This document shows, piece after piece, positions 25,448 to 38,600 of a DNA stretch of 64,000 nt. Origin of the DNA: Anseranas semipalmata (lineage: Eukaryota; Chordata; Aves; Anseriformes; Anseranatidae). Position 1 is the stretch's first letter. Each line of letters starts with the position of its first letter. Under the pieces are notes generated by a model. That model saw only the letters and a list, made by a program, of their open reading frames with translations, was not told the origin of the DNA and made no database searches. The stretch covers positions 496,489-560,488 of the forward strand of contig VXAA01003990.1 of assembly GCA_013399115.1 (NCBI GenBank). Reading direction: 5' to 3'. The translations under genes were made by a program, and so were the position numbers.

Positions 25448-25453
25448 AATAAA
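25448..25453 (+). terminator. MRAP2: Candidate polyadenylation signal (AATAAA)
   Basis: AATAAAG about 2.4 kb after the MRAP2 stop. It is an alternative to the signal at 24916. Confidence 0.35.
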
Positions 25454-25475
25454 GCTTATTTTGAAAGCATTTACA

Positions 25476-28400
25476 ACTAGATATCAAAATCTGCAGGCTT
25501 GGCTCTAGAAAAAGAAAAGCTTGCTATTCACTGTGGTCTAACCTAAGCTTTTCTTCCCCCATGTTAGATCTTCAAGCCTTTTGTTCAGGTGCATAATTGC
25601 TGCTTTGGGGAGAAGGGAAAAGTAGTCGTGTATGGATGCTGGTGCCAGTTAATGCCTAGATGAAAGGTATTTAATGAAATGATCAAGGGCTAATACCAGC
25701 TTAACTTACTACACATTTGAACTGTATTCTTAGTGTCCTTTTGAAGCATGTGTTAATCCTCTAAGGGTAATTAAGCATTTGGTTCCTGCTTCTGTTCTTC
25801 TACTTTTTCAGCTGCTCTCCCTTCTGTTTTTACAATGTCCTTCAAGCTCCTTTTTACAGGAAAACAACCTGGCAGCCTGCACTTCGCACAGCTCTTATGT
25901 GACTTCAGAAGCACTGTGGCAACAATACAGCCTGATCAGATTTTTGCTCTGCCTCTGCATTAGAACAACAGGCAAAGGCAAATGCAGCAACTTTCTGCGG
26001 TCTTCAAAAGCAATTATTTTAAAACTGTTCTTATGTTCTTTTTCCTTTTTAAGAACTCATAGACAAGATGTTTTGTCTCACGAGAAGGGGACTGGTATAA
26101 TAATCAGCTTTGTTTGGTATGTTTTTTTTTTAAAAAAAATCTGCATTTTTCCCCAGAAAGCCAACATCAGGCAGAGTAAATGAAAAATGTTTTGAGCAGG
26201 GTAATTGTTCAAAAGGAATACATGGAATTTAATGGCGTTCCTATCTTCACATTTGAAAATGGAATTATTGAAAGTTTTCTTACTGCTTGGGCTGTCCGTT
26301 TTATAGTCTATTCTGAAAATTTGCTTAAGTACAGCACCTGTGGTAGATTTAAATTCATGGGGATAGTTGCATATCCCCCTAGGGTAATTATGCATATGTT
26401 TGTTTGCATAAGCAGCTATTGTATTTTGTAAAAACACTTATGAGGTCGTGTTATGTATTCCAGTTTTCAAAGGTGAACATTTGTTATGTTTTTGTGTGTA
26501 AAAAAGTTTTAGTTATGTACCTTTAAAAAACTCAAAGTGAAATCAGGAAAAGTCTGCTGACAGGAGAAAAGATAGGGAAAGGTAAAACTGTGAACTTCTA
26601 CTGAAACTGAATGCTGTACTGTCTCTGAGGCTAAAGGCCAAGTAAGTGGTGTGAATGTCATTCTATTTAGCATTTCTACATCTGAGCTGCAGATCCCAAA
26701 TTCCTTAATACTGGTATATTTTGTCATTGTGTGATTAAAAGAACCCCATATAACCATTCAGAAGCCAGTGGCAAAGGAGGAAATAAACTGTGCTCCTCTT
26801 CTTCCTCTCCCTCCTATCCTTCTGGCAATGAAAGATGATAAAGCCAAGTAAGTCACCTGGAGCCACCGTGATCTCCACTGAAGCCACGCAGTAGCCTCAG
26901 GTACTGACAGGCAGCAGCAGCAAGGACAGGGCAGAGCCTTTCACCGTGCATTCTTTCAGCAAGAGCTGGAGGCCTGTGCTTTCTTGATTTTGGCCAGTAG
27001 GGAGGTAGTTAACAGTGTGCAAGGCTAAACATTACAATTCAAGCTTAACAGGCAACTGTTCAAAGAGTCAGGGCACCCTGCTGCACCCACCTCCTGCAGA
27101 ATTGGAGTAAAGCTGAATTTGCATAGTTAGTGCCAATACACCAGTCTGGTTTTCCTTCTTTTTCCAAAATAGGTTAAAGATGGGATAGAGTGGCAGAGTT
27201 GAAAATGCGTTATGTACTATCAAATAAAGTCTTTATCCATGATAATAACCTATTTAATTTGTTAAATGAATAACTTTGATATGCATTTCAGAAAACTTAG
27301 AACAGTGCTTATGTCTCTGCCACAACTGCCATGACTTCTGCACATGCTGTTTTCTTTTCTCAAAGCAGATGTGTGATCTATAATCTAGGTCACTGAGTCA
27401 CCAAAGCCAGCTGCCTGCTTCATTTCCTCATGGTAAATGTCTTAAAAACTAAAGAACATGCTTCAGTGAATGTACAACTACATAAATACATGTAAGAACA
27501 TAGTAGAAAGCCTATTCTGTCTTACACTAAAGGTAAAAATAGGCTGAAAGAGAAAGAACTTAATGTGAAATTTAATTCAAACTGTGTAACACACACCAGC
27601 ACTTGCTGAGAACTGAATATAAGAATTTCAAAAGGTGAGTGAACTGCACACCCACTAAGACAACCCTCTCTTGGTGACCTGGAGATTATACTTTTGAGAA
27701 ATTAGTGGAAGCAGCAGTTTGGAAGGACGAGTTTCCAGCAACTAGAAATGTTTCCCTTAGGCCTACCTGTCCTAGCCCCTGCCCTAGCTATACCTACCTG
27801 CTGGACTTGGCTGCTCTGGGACCACAAGAGCTGCTAGGATTTGAAAATCTCACTTCAGTTCACGCATTTTAATAGTGTTACATGTACAGCAAATAAATGG
27901 TGAGTGAAAATTATTCCATTTTTACCGATTTGCAAAACAGTCCCAAATCAATAAAATGCAGCATATTTACACAGAGCTGATATTTTATATACAAAGTAGT
28001 GTTGTATTTACACATTTTATGAATACAGACTAATACTTCATTATTTGGGGAGAAAACATACTGAAAATAGCTGAATATAAACAACCAGAGTTACTATATT
28101 AATCCTTGATGTAAATATACAGACACAATTTAGATTTTTTGTGTGCATACTCAAAAAAGAGAAAAACTTGCACTGTTGCTTGCTACCTGTGCCTATATGA
28201 TACAATTGGTATTATTTTGTGCTTTGTGCACTCAGTCACATGCTTGTAGAAGCCAAAAGATGTTTACTGCTGGTCCCTAGTAAAGTGTGACCATCTAAAT
28301 ACATACACACAGCCCTGAACAATTTCATTTTTGACTTACTTAAAAGCTTAGCTTCCTAATGTAAAACCAATTATACAAAATACGGTGTAGAATGCACAAA

Positions 28401-29189
28401 ATTACAAGGGAGGCCCTCAGGCATACATTCTCGCCTTTAGCCTGTCTGTGCCCTAAATAAGTATCGCTGACTGAGCTACAACCTCGGTATATGTGCTATG
28501 TAATTCTTGCAGTGCTCAATTGTCAAACCAGTAATTTACTGATGTTACTGTTCAAAAACCCATCCTTCCAGCCACAAAGTAGCTACCTTCAATTTTCTTT
28601 ACTATAATTTGACTTGCTTCTACTTCTTCCATCCTCTTATCAATTTTTTCAGAAGACAACTGTAATAACAGCCATTCTCTTCCTCCCTTCACAGTTTCCT
28701 TCTGGAGCAGGGCAGCCCCTGTGCTACACACTAGTGATGCAGCAGGAATGCCTCCTATACTATCCAGTAGTTTACAGGCAGTACACTTAGGTGTGTGCAC
28801 TCTAACAGGATAGAAGGCATGGCATCTCTAACACCCTGCTACGATGCCTACCACTTCAGCAGAATGCAACCAGCAACTGCCTGCTCTGCTCCAACCCTTC
28901 AGGCATTTACAAACTTGAAAGGGATCTTAAAGATCCCTTAAAGATAAGCAAAATGGTGGAAGAGAGAGGCGTTCATGCCCTAATTAATGAAAAATGTTGG
29001 TAACACCATGAACTAAAAATACAAGCCAAACAACATATTACTCGCATTGTTCACAAAGGAACTGATATAACACAAGCCATAAACAAACATTAAGACTATT
29101 CAGGCATGTTCTATAGTAGCTGAAAAACATCACATGGAATTTTTCAATGGTAATTGAGTTTTTAGAATAACCTCATGTTCCTAATACTT
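25476..29189. other. Intergenic region between converging MRAP2 and CEP162
   Basis: About 3.7 kb between the inferred 3' ends. There is another plus-strand AATAAA at 27223-27228. An 82-codon open frame on the minus strand (28552-28800) has no recognisable similarity and no splice context. No repeats are clearly identified. Confidence 0.6.
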
Positions 29190-29394
29190 AAAAAAAAATG
29201 GTGCATGAACTTTATTACACACAGCATCCAAGACATACAATTTGACTGCAGTGTAGCTTAATGCTCTCCCTTTGGAGGAGAGACAAGATCAATGTAATTC
29301 AATTTACAAGCGTTAACATCAATGATTTTCGACAACATTCCTATATATAACTTTGAACATTAAAATTCTGCTTTTGTAATCAACTTATATCTGA
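29190..29394 (-). other. CEP162: CEP162 3' untranslated region
   Basis: Short 3' UTR inferred from the stop codon at 29395-29397 to just past the minus-strand AATAAAG (29211-29216 reads tttatt on plus), about 180 bases downstream. The exact cleavage site is not known. Confidence 0.55.
29211..29216 (-). terminator. CEP162: CEP162 polyadenylation signal (AATAAA)
   Basis: Canonical hexamer on the minus strand, the first after the CEP162 stop, followed by G. Good spacing for a compact 3' UTR. Confidence 0.55.
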
Positions 29395-29613
29395 TCACAT
29401 CTTCCACCAGTTATCTGTTATGCCGAGTCCACTGGAATTAGGTGCTGGAATAACAACGCCTTGTTTCTGCAGTTCTCGTAAAACATCTAATATTGAATCC
29501 AATTCCACTCGAAATTTCTCCAGTTCTTGATTCTTCTGTTGTGCAAGTTTTCGCCACTTCTCAGCTTCATGGGTTTGCCTTGCTTCAGTGATGTGTTGTG
29601 TTAGTTGCGTTGC
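29395..29613 (-). CDS. CEP162: CEP162 last coding exon
   Basis: Codes residues 1321-1392 and the stop. Acceptor ttgcag at the high end. It is coiled coil ([19 protein letters not shown], then [18 protein letters not shown]) closing with a less conserved tail ending NWWKM. The upstream intron (29614-31734, 2121 bp) contains a reverse CR1 tail at about 31400-31520. Confidence 0.95.
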   Translation of the reverse strand, partial: ATQLTQHITEARQTHEAEKWRKLAQQKNQELEKFRVELDSILDVLRELQKQGVVIPAPNSSGLGITDNWWKM

Positions 29614-32600
29614 CTGCAAATTACAAGCAAGTCAGCATTGTGGTTTTCTAGTCAAATAGTCAACGCTGCCCCTTTGCAAAAATACACCACTTCGTTATAT
29701 TTGATGCTCAGTCTCAAAGCTCAGTGCTGATGTTAAGTGGGAACAATTTGTTCCAAACATTACAAAAACTGTTCTCATGGCACTATAATGACTTTAAATA
29801 TTTGCATTGGTGACAGAAGGGTAGAAGCCCTCGCTGACTAATGAGCCTCAGGAGAATTTGACTTAGCTTCTCCAAAGCAGCAATTAAAAGTTGGAATATG
29901 TAAGACAAAGCTGAGCACATAACATAAAGCCCTTTGTAATCAAAACGAGCTTTTTGAATTGTCATTTAAATGTGTTAATTAAAGAACACTCTGCAACAGA
30001 AACAAAATCTGAATGATATATTCTGTGCTTCTACTGTGCTTTTAAAAGCCACCAGCTGTATGAATTATCAGGAAATATCAGTGACTAAGGTCTGAAGCTG
30101 CTGCAGACACAAGGCTGAATTAATTTTCACGAGTCCATGGCATAATCCTATTAGATTACCCAACATAAAATGTCACAGAAAATCAGAACATACGCACCGC
30201 TATTAGACGGTAACAGCTTCTTTAAGGAAAGCTCAATCACTTAAAGGCCATTTGTAGTTTGATACTAAAGGACAACCCATTATTTCCTTGCTCAGCAATT
30301 AGTTTTTCCTATGTTGTTCAGTTCAGTTCAGTTTGTTATCATACATTTGGTGCCCCACTGCAGATGATTAAGGGTGCAAAACTAGGACAAATAAAACCTA
30401 AAGCTTAAGGCATAGCAAGGCCAGTAACACCAGAAAAGACGAAATTACTTAGTAGTAATTGTATTATATAGTATCATTTCTGTTTTTCTAATAATACATT
30501 ACAAAACCTCTCAGTAAGTATTATGGGTCACTTAAGGATTTCAGAGGAGATGGATCACAGACTAGGCAGCAGCTGATATTTTACAGAAATGATAGCAAAT
30601 CATCACAACATACCAAAGCAAATGAATAGTGTAAAATAACTGCATTACAGCTGCCTTAGTAGGACAGAATGCAAACAAAAAAAGTCATCACTGGTGGCTG
30701 AGTTCATTCTTAATCTACAGGCTTGTTTTATGCACAGTTCTTTTTTGGAAGAAAATTAAATATCTGATGTAGAAATGTATGAAAATAAAAAGTCTTTTAC
30801 TATCATCAATTCTGTACATAAAAGTGTATTCCTTGAGGTCTGGTTCAAAACTGCAGAACAAACTCCACAAACTGTTACAGGTTTGACTGCCTTCTAGTCC
30901 AACTGCCCTTCTCTGACTTCATGTAATTAAGTAAAACCACAGTTAAAACAATAATGTAAGACTCTCAAACACTGAAGTGATAGAAGTGTTGAGAAATTTA
31001 CATGGACTAGAAAACTGTTTCCAGATGCTCCCCAGACAGAAAAATCAGGTTGGAGGCTACGACATAAAATCTAAAACCAAAACAACAACAAAAGCAAAAC
31101 TGTTTTACCCATTCAAGTGACACAAATGTCAGATACAAGAAGCTGTGTTAAAGATCCAACTGTCAAACAACCAGTAGACAATTATCCAAAATTTTTAGTG
31201 TGTACAGGATAAAGGTTTTGTTGTTGTTTAGGGTAGTAAATGTGGTAGACCGCTGCAGGATGTTTCTCTACTTTTAATGCAGCTTTCCTGTAGGGGACTT
31301 CAAGGACTAGAAAGTAAAATTAGAGTTTAGTTGAAGAATACATCACAGCTTAACAAACCATGCATTACAAACTTGTCACATTTTCAACAGCAAGCTTTCA
31401 CGGTGTAACTGAAACATGAAATCAGAGAATGATACAAGGGACTTCTAGAGGGCACGTGGTCCAGCCCTCTGCTAGAGCAGGGCCTGCTTAGATCAGGCTG
31501 CGAGGAAGTTGCGCACCCGATACACGAGTCACGTGCAAGTAATCCTAATTGCCACAGCAAGAAGTGCTGACTAGCGACACATTGACTTGTATCAGCAGGA
31601 AAAACCATGGCTGGGCTGTATCAAAAAGTATTTGCCCCTGTCTCCAGTGTGGGGTAACTGTGCACACACTATAAAATTACAGTTCAAACACTAAATTGCA
31701 CTTGAGAAGTAAATGCAGGTATGCAGTGGTGTACCTTTTGAAGTTCTTGTTCCCTTTCTGCATGTCTGGTCTCCATATGCTTGATTTTCTTTTCCAGGAA
31801 CAAGAAATGTTTCATTTCAGGACTCTGGCTCTCCTTTGCCTCTCTCAGTTCTTCCAACAATTTTGCCACCTAAAGTTTCAGATAACCGATGAAAATTTTA
31901 TACAGTACTTAACACTGTGATAACAACAGATGCCTTTCAAAGTGTATTTGTGTTGTTTAATCACTCTATTCAAAAGCTGTTGAAGGGAAGACTTAAAAGA
32001 GAAATCTCCTTTATTCAAAAGCTTAAACAGGGGCTCAGGGACTTTATCTTTCATTTGTATGAAGTGGCCTGAAGATAGGAAAATCTAGTCCTTTTTGATA
32101 AATCCAGTCCTGTTCGTAATATGTCATGAAGTGATTATTCACAGTCAATTTTTATACTTCTACACATACTCAAAAATTAATAGAGAATATTATGATTAAA
32201 GTTTTCTTACACTTTCTTCTCCTCATGTACACTGGATAAAGATCAAATATAAAATGCATCAGTGAAACTCATTTCTAAGGAATAAATTAAGAAAAGACAC
32301 GCTGCTAACACACATGATCAACCCCCTTTGGTCTAATAGTTGGCAGGTCAAATCAGCTCAACCAACGACTTGAAATTGATTTTCCTAAGCCTCCGGAAAT
32401 TTTGGTAAGTTTTTTATAAAGCTCTATTTGTTTATCCTTATTCTTTTCCTATTTTAAGTAACTTGATATTTCTTCATTTAACATACTGAGGTTTTTTTGT
32501 TCACTTAATGTGTGTAAGTAAACTAAAGTGAAAGCTTTGCAGTCTATCTTTTATTATAACCCTTAGCTCCCCTTATCCAATATCTGAGCACTAACCCTCT

Positions 32601-35600
32601 CCGAGCACTTAGCCATCCTTGGCTCTCTGCTGCTGAATTCAAGTAGCCAGAAGCATTGTGTCTTCACAAGATGCTGTCACTGTTACTCAGAGGTGACTCC
32701 AAGATAGCTTACTATTACTTTTCAACTTGTTTTTCTAACATAACAAGGCCTATGTTACTACATTTTTGCCTGTCCACTTCTCCAGCTGCTTTGAACCTGC
32801 AGGCTGATTTCAGCCACATTGGTCAGAGGAGCAAAAGTCTTAACATTTTCAGTTTTCGTGAGTTTTGTGGAAATGAGTCACTGCTGCTTGTCCACTGAGC
32901 TGCCCTACTGAAGGAAAGGGATGGGTGACCTCAAGTACATCATTAAACACAAGAAGAACTCATGCAGGAGAGATGTGATGTGGGGAAAAAGCCCCAGGAG
33001 AAAACAGGCTCCGTATATTTTGCCAGCAATAGAGCTATTTGTTAAATACAAAGTCCTCTGTGCAAGCCGTTATGCAAAAGAAGTATATGGTTAAATGGAA
33101 AACATCCATGAACAGCATTTCTGATCAGTATTCAAACAGCAACCTTCCGACAAGTCTCAGAATAAAAGTTTGCCTTGTTTGAGGTACTGCTGTTTCAGAG
33201 GAATCTTAATCGTATTACAAATGCTAATGATTTTGCCTATCACGACTTACTACATTTGAAAGCGTAGTTGCTTTCATTTTTCAGCTTAATTTACTTAACC
33301 ATTTAATGCTTAAAATGTATTTTCAAAGCAGCACAGATTGTTGTTTAAATAAAGCAGTCATGTAAGAGGGCAAAAGCAAGGCTCTACTTTGACATTACTT
33401 TCTGTATAGTTTTGCAATGCTTTTCATAACAAAAGCACTCCATAACTTTTTCTTAAATGTCAGCGCCTGAAACTCAACCTGCAGCATGTGGCTCAGATAT
33501 GATCATCCTCTTTTAACCATCACTATCATTAATAATCCCTAAAGCAAACAGGCATAGAAGAAACAAATCTGCTGAATAACATTTGTCTCACTGTAGTCTC
33601 ACTGTGTTTTTCTGGGATGAAGTAGTATATAGACACACTGAAATCACTGGAGCGAAACAAACTTTGTATTGAAAAGAAACATTATCGTTAGATTCACAAT
33701 ATAAGCCCAAAGTCTCAGTCTTTAGTTTGCAAATACAGAGCTTGTTTAATGAAAGATTTTTTTTTTCTCCCTACAAACCCTCGCTTTTCTATAAAGACTT
33801 CACAACAGAGGTAGAATTTTGCATGGCTAAGATAAATACTGAATGAGTTTACCAAGATTAAGATTAATGGTATTAAGAGTGTACTAAACACATACTGGTA
33901 CTTCTTTCATTTCTTCTAAATAAGGGCAGTAAACAAGATTAAACACCTGAAGTTTTCTCAGTCCCTTACTGAAAAGAATTCTCCTTTTCTGTAACTCTTG
34001 CAGGTTAACCACTGTAGTATCAAAATGAGGTAAAAATTAGCAGTGTTCATACATTGAACAAAGGAAATGATGAGTTAAGCATGGACACGATGCTAAAACA
34101 GGCTGTATCCTCCTCCTGAACAGGAGGTGATAAAAGTACGACTGTTAGCACCTCTAGAATGAGGCGCACATAGCCAGTAGGTCAAAAAGCTTGAGCTAAA
34201 CACAGACAGCAATTTTACTGTGTTAACCCCCAAATGAAGCCATGAACAAGTGTAATTTTTAGATTATATGCTATTAATAGAAGTCGTAGATTAGGAAAAA
34301 ATTGGATACCTCTCAAAAACCATAGAAGTGAATTTCAGAAGAACTGTTACAACTAAGCTCTTCATAAAAGACTTCAAGTTTCCTAGGCTAAGTCAGTTTT
34401 ATGGTACTAAAAAGTGAAAATAGGAAGGCTTTATCTGACCAAAAAATTTGAAATCAGTAATAGAATATTGATTTTTATTTTTTATAGAGAAAGTTCTGTG
34501 GTCTATTTACTACCCATCATAATTCTCAAAGAAGAGGCTATGAATGCTTGAATTAACTTACTGATCAATTTTGACACAGATGTCAGACATTACTAATTCA
34601 AAAAAAAATCAAAGGAGGTGTCAAAGTTCCACCTTCTTGTGCTCTACATAAATTTTCTTGTTCACATTAGAAAAATATATTGCATTCTCAGATACAGCTA
34701 ATATACGAGATACTGATAAAGATACTGTTTCTAAGGCTTATTTTACTATATATTGAGGTATTTTCATCACAAGGATGAAAATGAAAGCAATTTTATATTA
34801 TATAAATTTGAACCCAAATTTAAATATACCTCTTTTTGTAGGAGTTCCTCTCGCATTTGTGAAACTAGAAGGGCTTCCTGATGTCTCTGGTGTTCACTGA
34901 TTTGTTCTTGGAGATGTTTTATTAATATCTACAAAAAGATTAAGTATAGTTATCACTAACAAATTCTCATGACAGCATATGAAAACCTATACAGGAAAAA
35001 TACTCCAGAAATATAATTAGTATTGTAGTACTGCAGTTACAGGCAATGCACATATTAACACTACTACTACCTCTGAAGTTATCTGAATTGTTACACAGCA
35101 CACATGTACGTATATAGTATATGAAAACAAGTCTTGCTCTTCTATTTACTTCCCTCAGTTAAAAAAATATTCAGAGATAATCTGAATCCATTCGCGCTTC
35201 CTACCTTCACACTGTGGGCATTTTCTCCCAAAATTTTATTGCACAAATATAATTGGAGGGCTAGATCCTCATGGACAACTTCAGTCACCCCAATACCTGC
35301 TCCACAGCACAAGCAGCACAGCAGAAGCAAGCCAGAAGGTGCCTGGAAAGCATCAACTTCCTGACCCAGGTGAGAGAGGAGCTGATTAGAAAAGATCCTC
35401 TGCTGGGCATCAAATTCAGAAACAAGGAAGGACTCACTGGGGATGTGAAGGTCAAAGACAATCTTGGCTGCAGTGACCATGAGATGGTGGAATTCAGGAT
35501 CCTGAGAGCAGGGAACAGCAAAAAGCAAGATAGCAACCCTGGACTTCAGGAGAGCACACTTTGGCCTCTTCAGGAATGTGCTTGGAAGAGTCCAAAGGGT

Positions 35601-38600
35601 TGTGCCGTCGAGGGAAGAGGGCACCAAGAAAGCTGTTTGATATTCAGGGATCCTCCTCTAAGCTCAAGGACAGTCCATCCCAACAAGCAGCAAGTCAAAC
35701 AAAAACAGCAGCAGGCCTGCATGGATGAACAAGTAGCTCCTCGCCCAACTCAGTGCAAAAAGGAAGTATACAGAAGGTGGAAACAGGGACTGGTAAGTTG
35801 GGAGGAATATGGAGGAATTGTCCAAGCATGCAGAGATGTGAATAAGGAAGCCAAAGCCCACCTGGAACTGAATTTGGCAAGAAGAGGAGGCTCATGGGAG
35901 ACCTTATTGCTCTCTACAACTACCTGAAAGGAAGTTGTGGTGAGCTGGGGGTCGGCCTCTTCTCACAGATAACTAGCGATAGGACTAGAGGGAATGGCCT
36001 CAAGTTGCACCAGGGGAGATTCAGGTTGGAAATTAGGAGAAATTTCTTCTCAGAAAGAGTGGTTAGGCATTGGAACAGGTTGCCCAGGGAGGTGGTGGAG
36101 TCCCTGGGGGTGTTTAAGGAAAGGTTGGATGTGGTACTTAGGGACATGGTTTAGTGGGTAATATTGGTGGGGGGACGGTTGGACTAGATGATCTTGGAGG
36201 TCTTTTCCAACCTTAATGATTCTATGATTCTGTAAGTACATAAGTGGCAAACAGAAGACCAGGGAAAATGTGGGCCCACTGCTGAATGGGGCAGGCATCC
36301 TCGTGACACAAAGCAGGGAAATGCTGAGGTACTGAGCAACTTCTTTGCCTCAGTCTTTACTAGTGAGACTAGCCTTCAGGAATCCAAGGCCCCAGAGACC
36401 AGGGGGCAGGTCTGGAGCAAGGAAGATGTACGCTTGGTGGAAGAGGATCAGGTTCAAGAATACTTATGCAAACTGGACATACAGAAGTCCATGGGCCCTG
36501 ATGGGATGCAACCATGAGTGCTGAGGGCAAACGTCACTCCTTCCTTCAAAACAGTAAGAAGGAGGACCTGGGGAACTACAGGCCAGTCAGCCTCACACCT
36601 TGATCCCTGGGAAGGTGATGGAGCAACTAATCTTGCAAACCATTTGCAGGCACATGAAAAACAAGAAGGTGATTGCTAGTAGCTAGCATGGATTCACAAA
36701 TGGGAAGTCATGCTTAACCAGCCTGATAACCCTCTATGATGAAATGACTGGCTTGTTAGATGAGGGAAGAACCATGGATATTGTCTACCTTGACTTCAGT
36801 ATGGCTTTCAACACTGTCTCCTGTCAGATCATCATAGAAAAGCTGATGAAGTAGGGGCAGGATGAGCAGACAGTGAGGTAGACTGAAAACTGGCTGAATG
36901 GCTGTGCCCAGAGGGTGGCAGTCAGTGGAATGAAGTCTGGTTGGAGACCAGTAACTAAGGAGTACCCCTGGGTCAATACAGGGTCAAATCCTGTTCAACA
37001 TCATCAGTGACCTGGATGATGGAGCAGAGTGTGTTCTCCACAAATTTGATTATGTGATATAAAACTGGGAGTGGCTGATGGCTGTGCTGTCACTGAGTGA
37101 CCTGGACAGGCTGGAGAAATGGGCCAATAGGACCCTCCACGAAGGGACATGCACAGTCCTGTCTGCAGGAGAGGAATAAGCCCAGGCACCAGTACATGTT
37201 GGCACCACTCGGCTGGAAAGCAGCTTTTCAGAAAAGGACCTGGGGGTCCTGGTGGACACCAAGTTAAAGAAACACTAATGGTATCCTGGAGGGTGTTAGG
37301 AGGAGTGCTGCCAGCAGGTCAAGGGAGGTGATCCTTTCCCCTTTGCTCAGCACTGGTAAAGCCACACCTGGAGTGCTGTGTCCAGCTGTGGGCTCCCCAG
37401 TATAAGATAGACATGGACAGACTGGAGAGAGTCCTGCAAAGGGCCACTGAAGATGATGAAGGGACTGCAGCAACTCCGCTATAAGGAAAAGCGGAGAGCT
37501 GGGACTATTCAGCATGGAGAAGAGGAGGCTCGGGGGATCTTACCAATGTATAGAAACACCTGAAGGGAAGGTGTACGGAAGAGAGAGCCAGTCTCTGGTA
37601 CAGCAGTGTACAGTGGCAGAACAAGAGGCAATGGCCACAACCTGAAAAACAGGAGGTTCCCTTTCAACATCAAGAAACACTTCTTTAGTGTGCAGGTGAC
37701 CGAGCACTGGCACAGGTTGCCCAGAGAAGTTGTAGCATCTCCATCCTTGGAGCTCTAGCTGGCCCTGCTTGAGTAGGTGGTTGGACCAGATCATTTCCAG
37801 AAGTCCCTTCCAGCCTCAGCCATTATGGGATTCTGTGAGTACAGTGGCACAGACCCATTTTTGAAACAATACATCCTACTTAAAAGGAAAATAAAAGTTC
37901 TGGTAATCTAGAAACAAGTAACTTTAACAGACACCTATGTGTAATGAATGTATCTACTGTATCTTACCTCTTGTGTTGAAATTCTGCTGTTTAGTTCAGC
38001 TACTTTGGAAGCAGAATGCTCCTTTGCGTACTGGCAAAGAATCTTCTCTACTTCTCTCTGATGGGAAGCTTTCAGAGATGCAATGTATTCAGCTGTGTCT
38101 TCCTGTATCCTGGACAGGAGAAGAACATAAGATGTAGTAAAGCAGCTAGACAGTTCTTCAAAAACGCAGTGAATTTTCTCACTTGAACCCATAAAATATG
38201 AAAAAATGTTAAAAGCAGCAAGTCTTAGAAATTTCATAACACTTTGCAAGAGACACCACCACCATTACTTCGGCTACTTTGGAGGGATGAGAGGATGGGA
38301 AACCTACAATGTTGGATATGTGTTTCATTTAACTAGAGGCAGCTAGAATACTGAAAACTCAACCAATCATCTTTTTAGGCTCCTCTTATAAAAAAAAAAA
38401 AAAAAACAAGGGAGAGAAAATAGATGCTTTTAAATCATAATTCAGTTGTGCTATTTCAGGTATTTATTTTAGAATAAAATGGGTTGCAATCTAAATGTGC
38501 CTGTTATCTCTACCTCGAATATGAAAGGAACTAAGGGAAACTACATGAAGTGTAAAGTTTCTACAGCTGGTCAAGTAACTCCCACTGAAAGCATGCCCCA

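Larger units (their letters stand above)
23040..25475 (+). other. MRAP2: Probable MRAP2 3' untranslated region
   Basis: No coding sequence follows the MRAP2 stop. Canonical AATAAA signals occur at 24916-24921 and 25448-25453, with another further on at 27223-27228. Which one is used cannot be told from sequence; the end given assumes the second. Several T-runs and AU-rich stretches are present. Confidence 0.4.
35240..37835 (+). mobile_element. CR1 LINE, long copy interrupted by a younger CR1
   Basis: Plus-strand element, antisense to CEP162. The 5' part (to about 35887) encodes a piece of CR1 ORF2. This holds the C-terminal endonuclease region with a SDHEMVEF block, followed by [13 protein letters not shown] and [16 protein letters not shown]. 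After the inserted copy the element resumes near 36232 with reverse-transcriptase sequence: ggaagaccagggaaaatg-type text, a VYLDF block, and tgacctggatgatgg. It ends with the CR1 tail ttccagcctcagccattatg near 37830. The RT part has many stops and deletions, so the element is dead. Boundaries are approximate. Confidence 0.9.

Noticed and set aside
35142..35627. 161-codon minus-strand open frame
   Set aside because: It is the antisense of the CR1 ORF2 segment, whose plus-strand frame matches known CR1 protein blocks.
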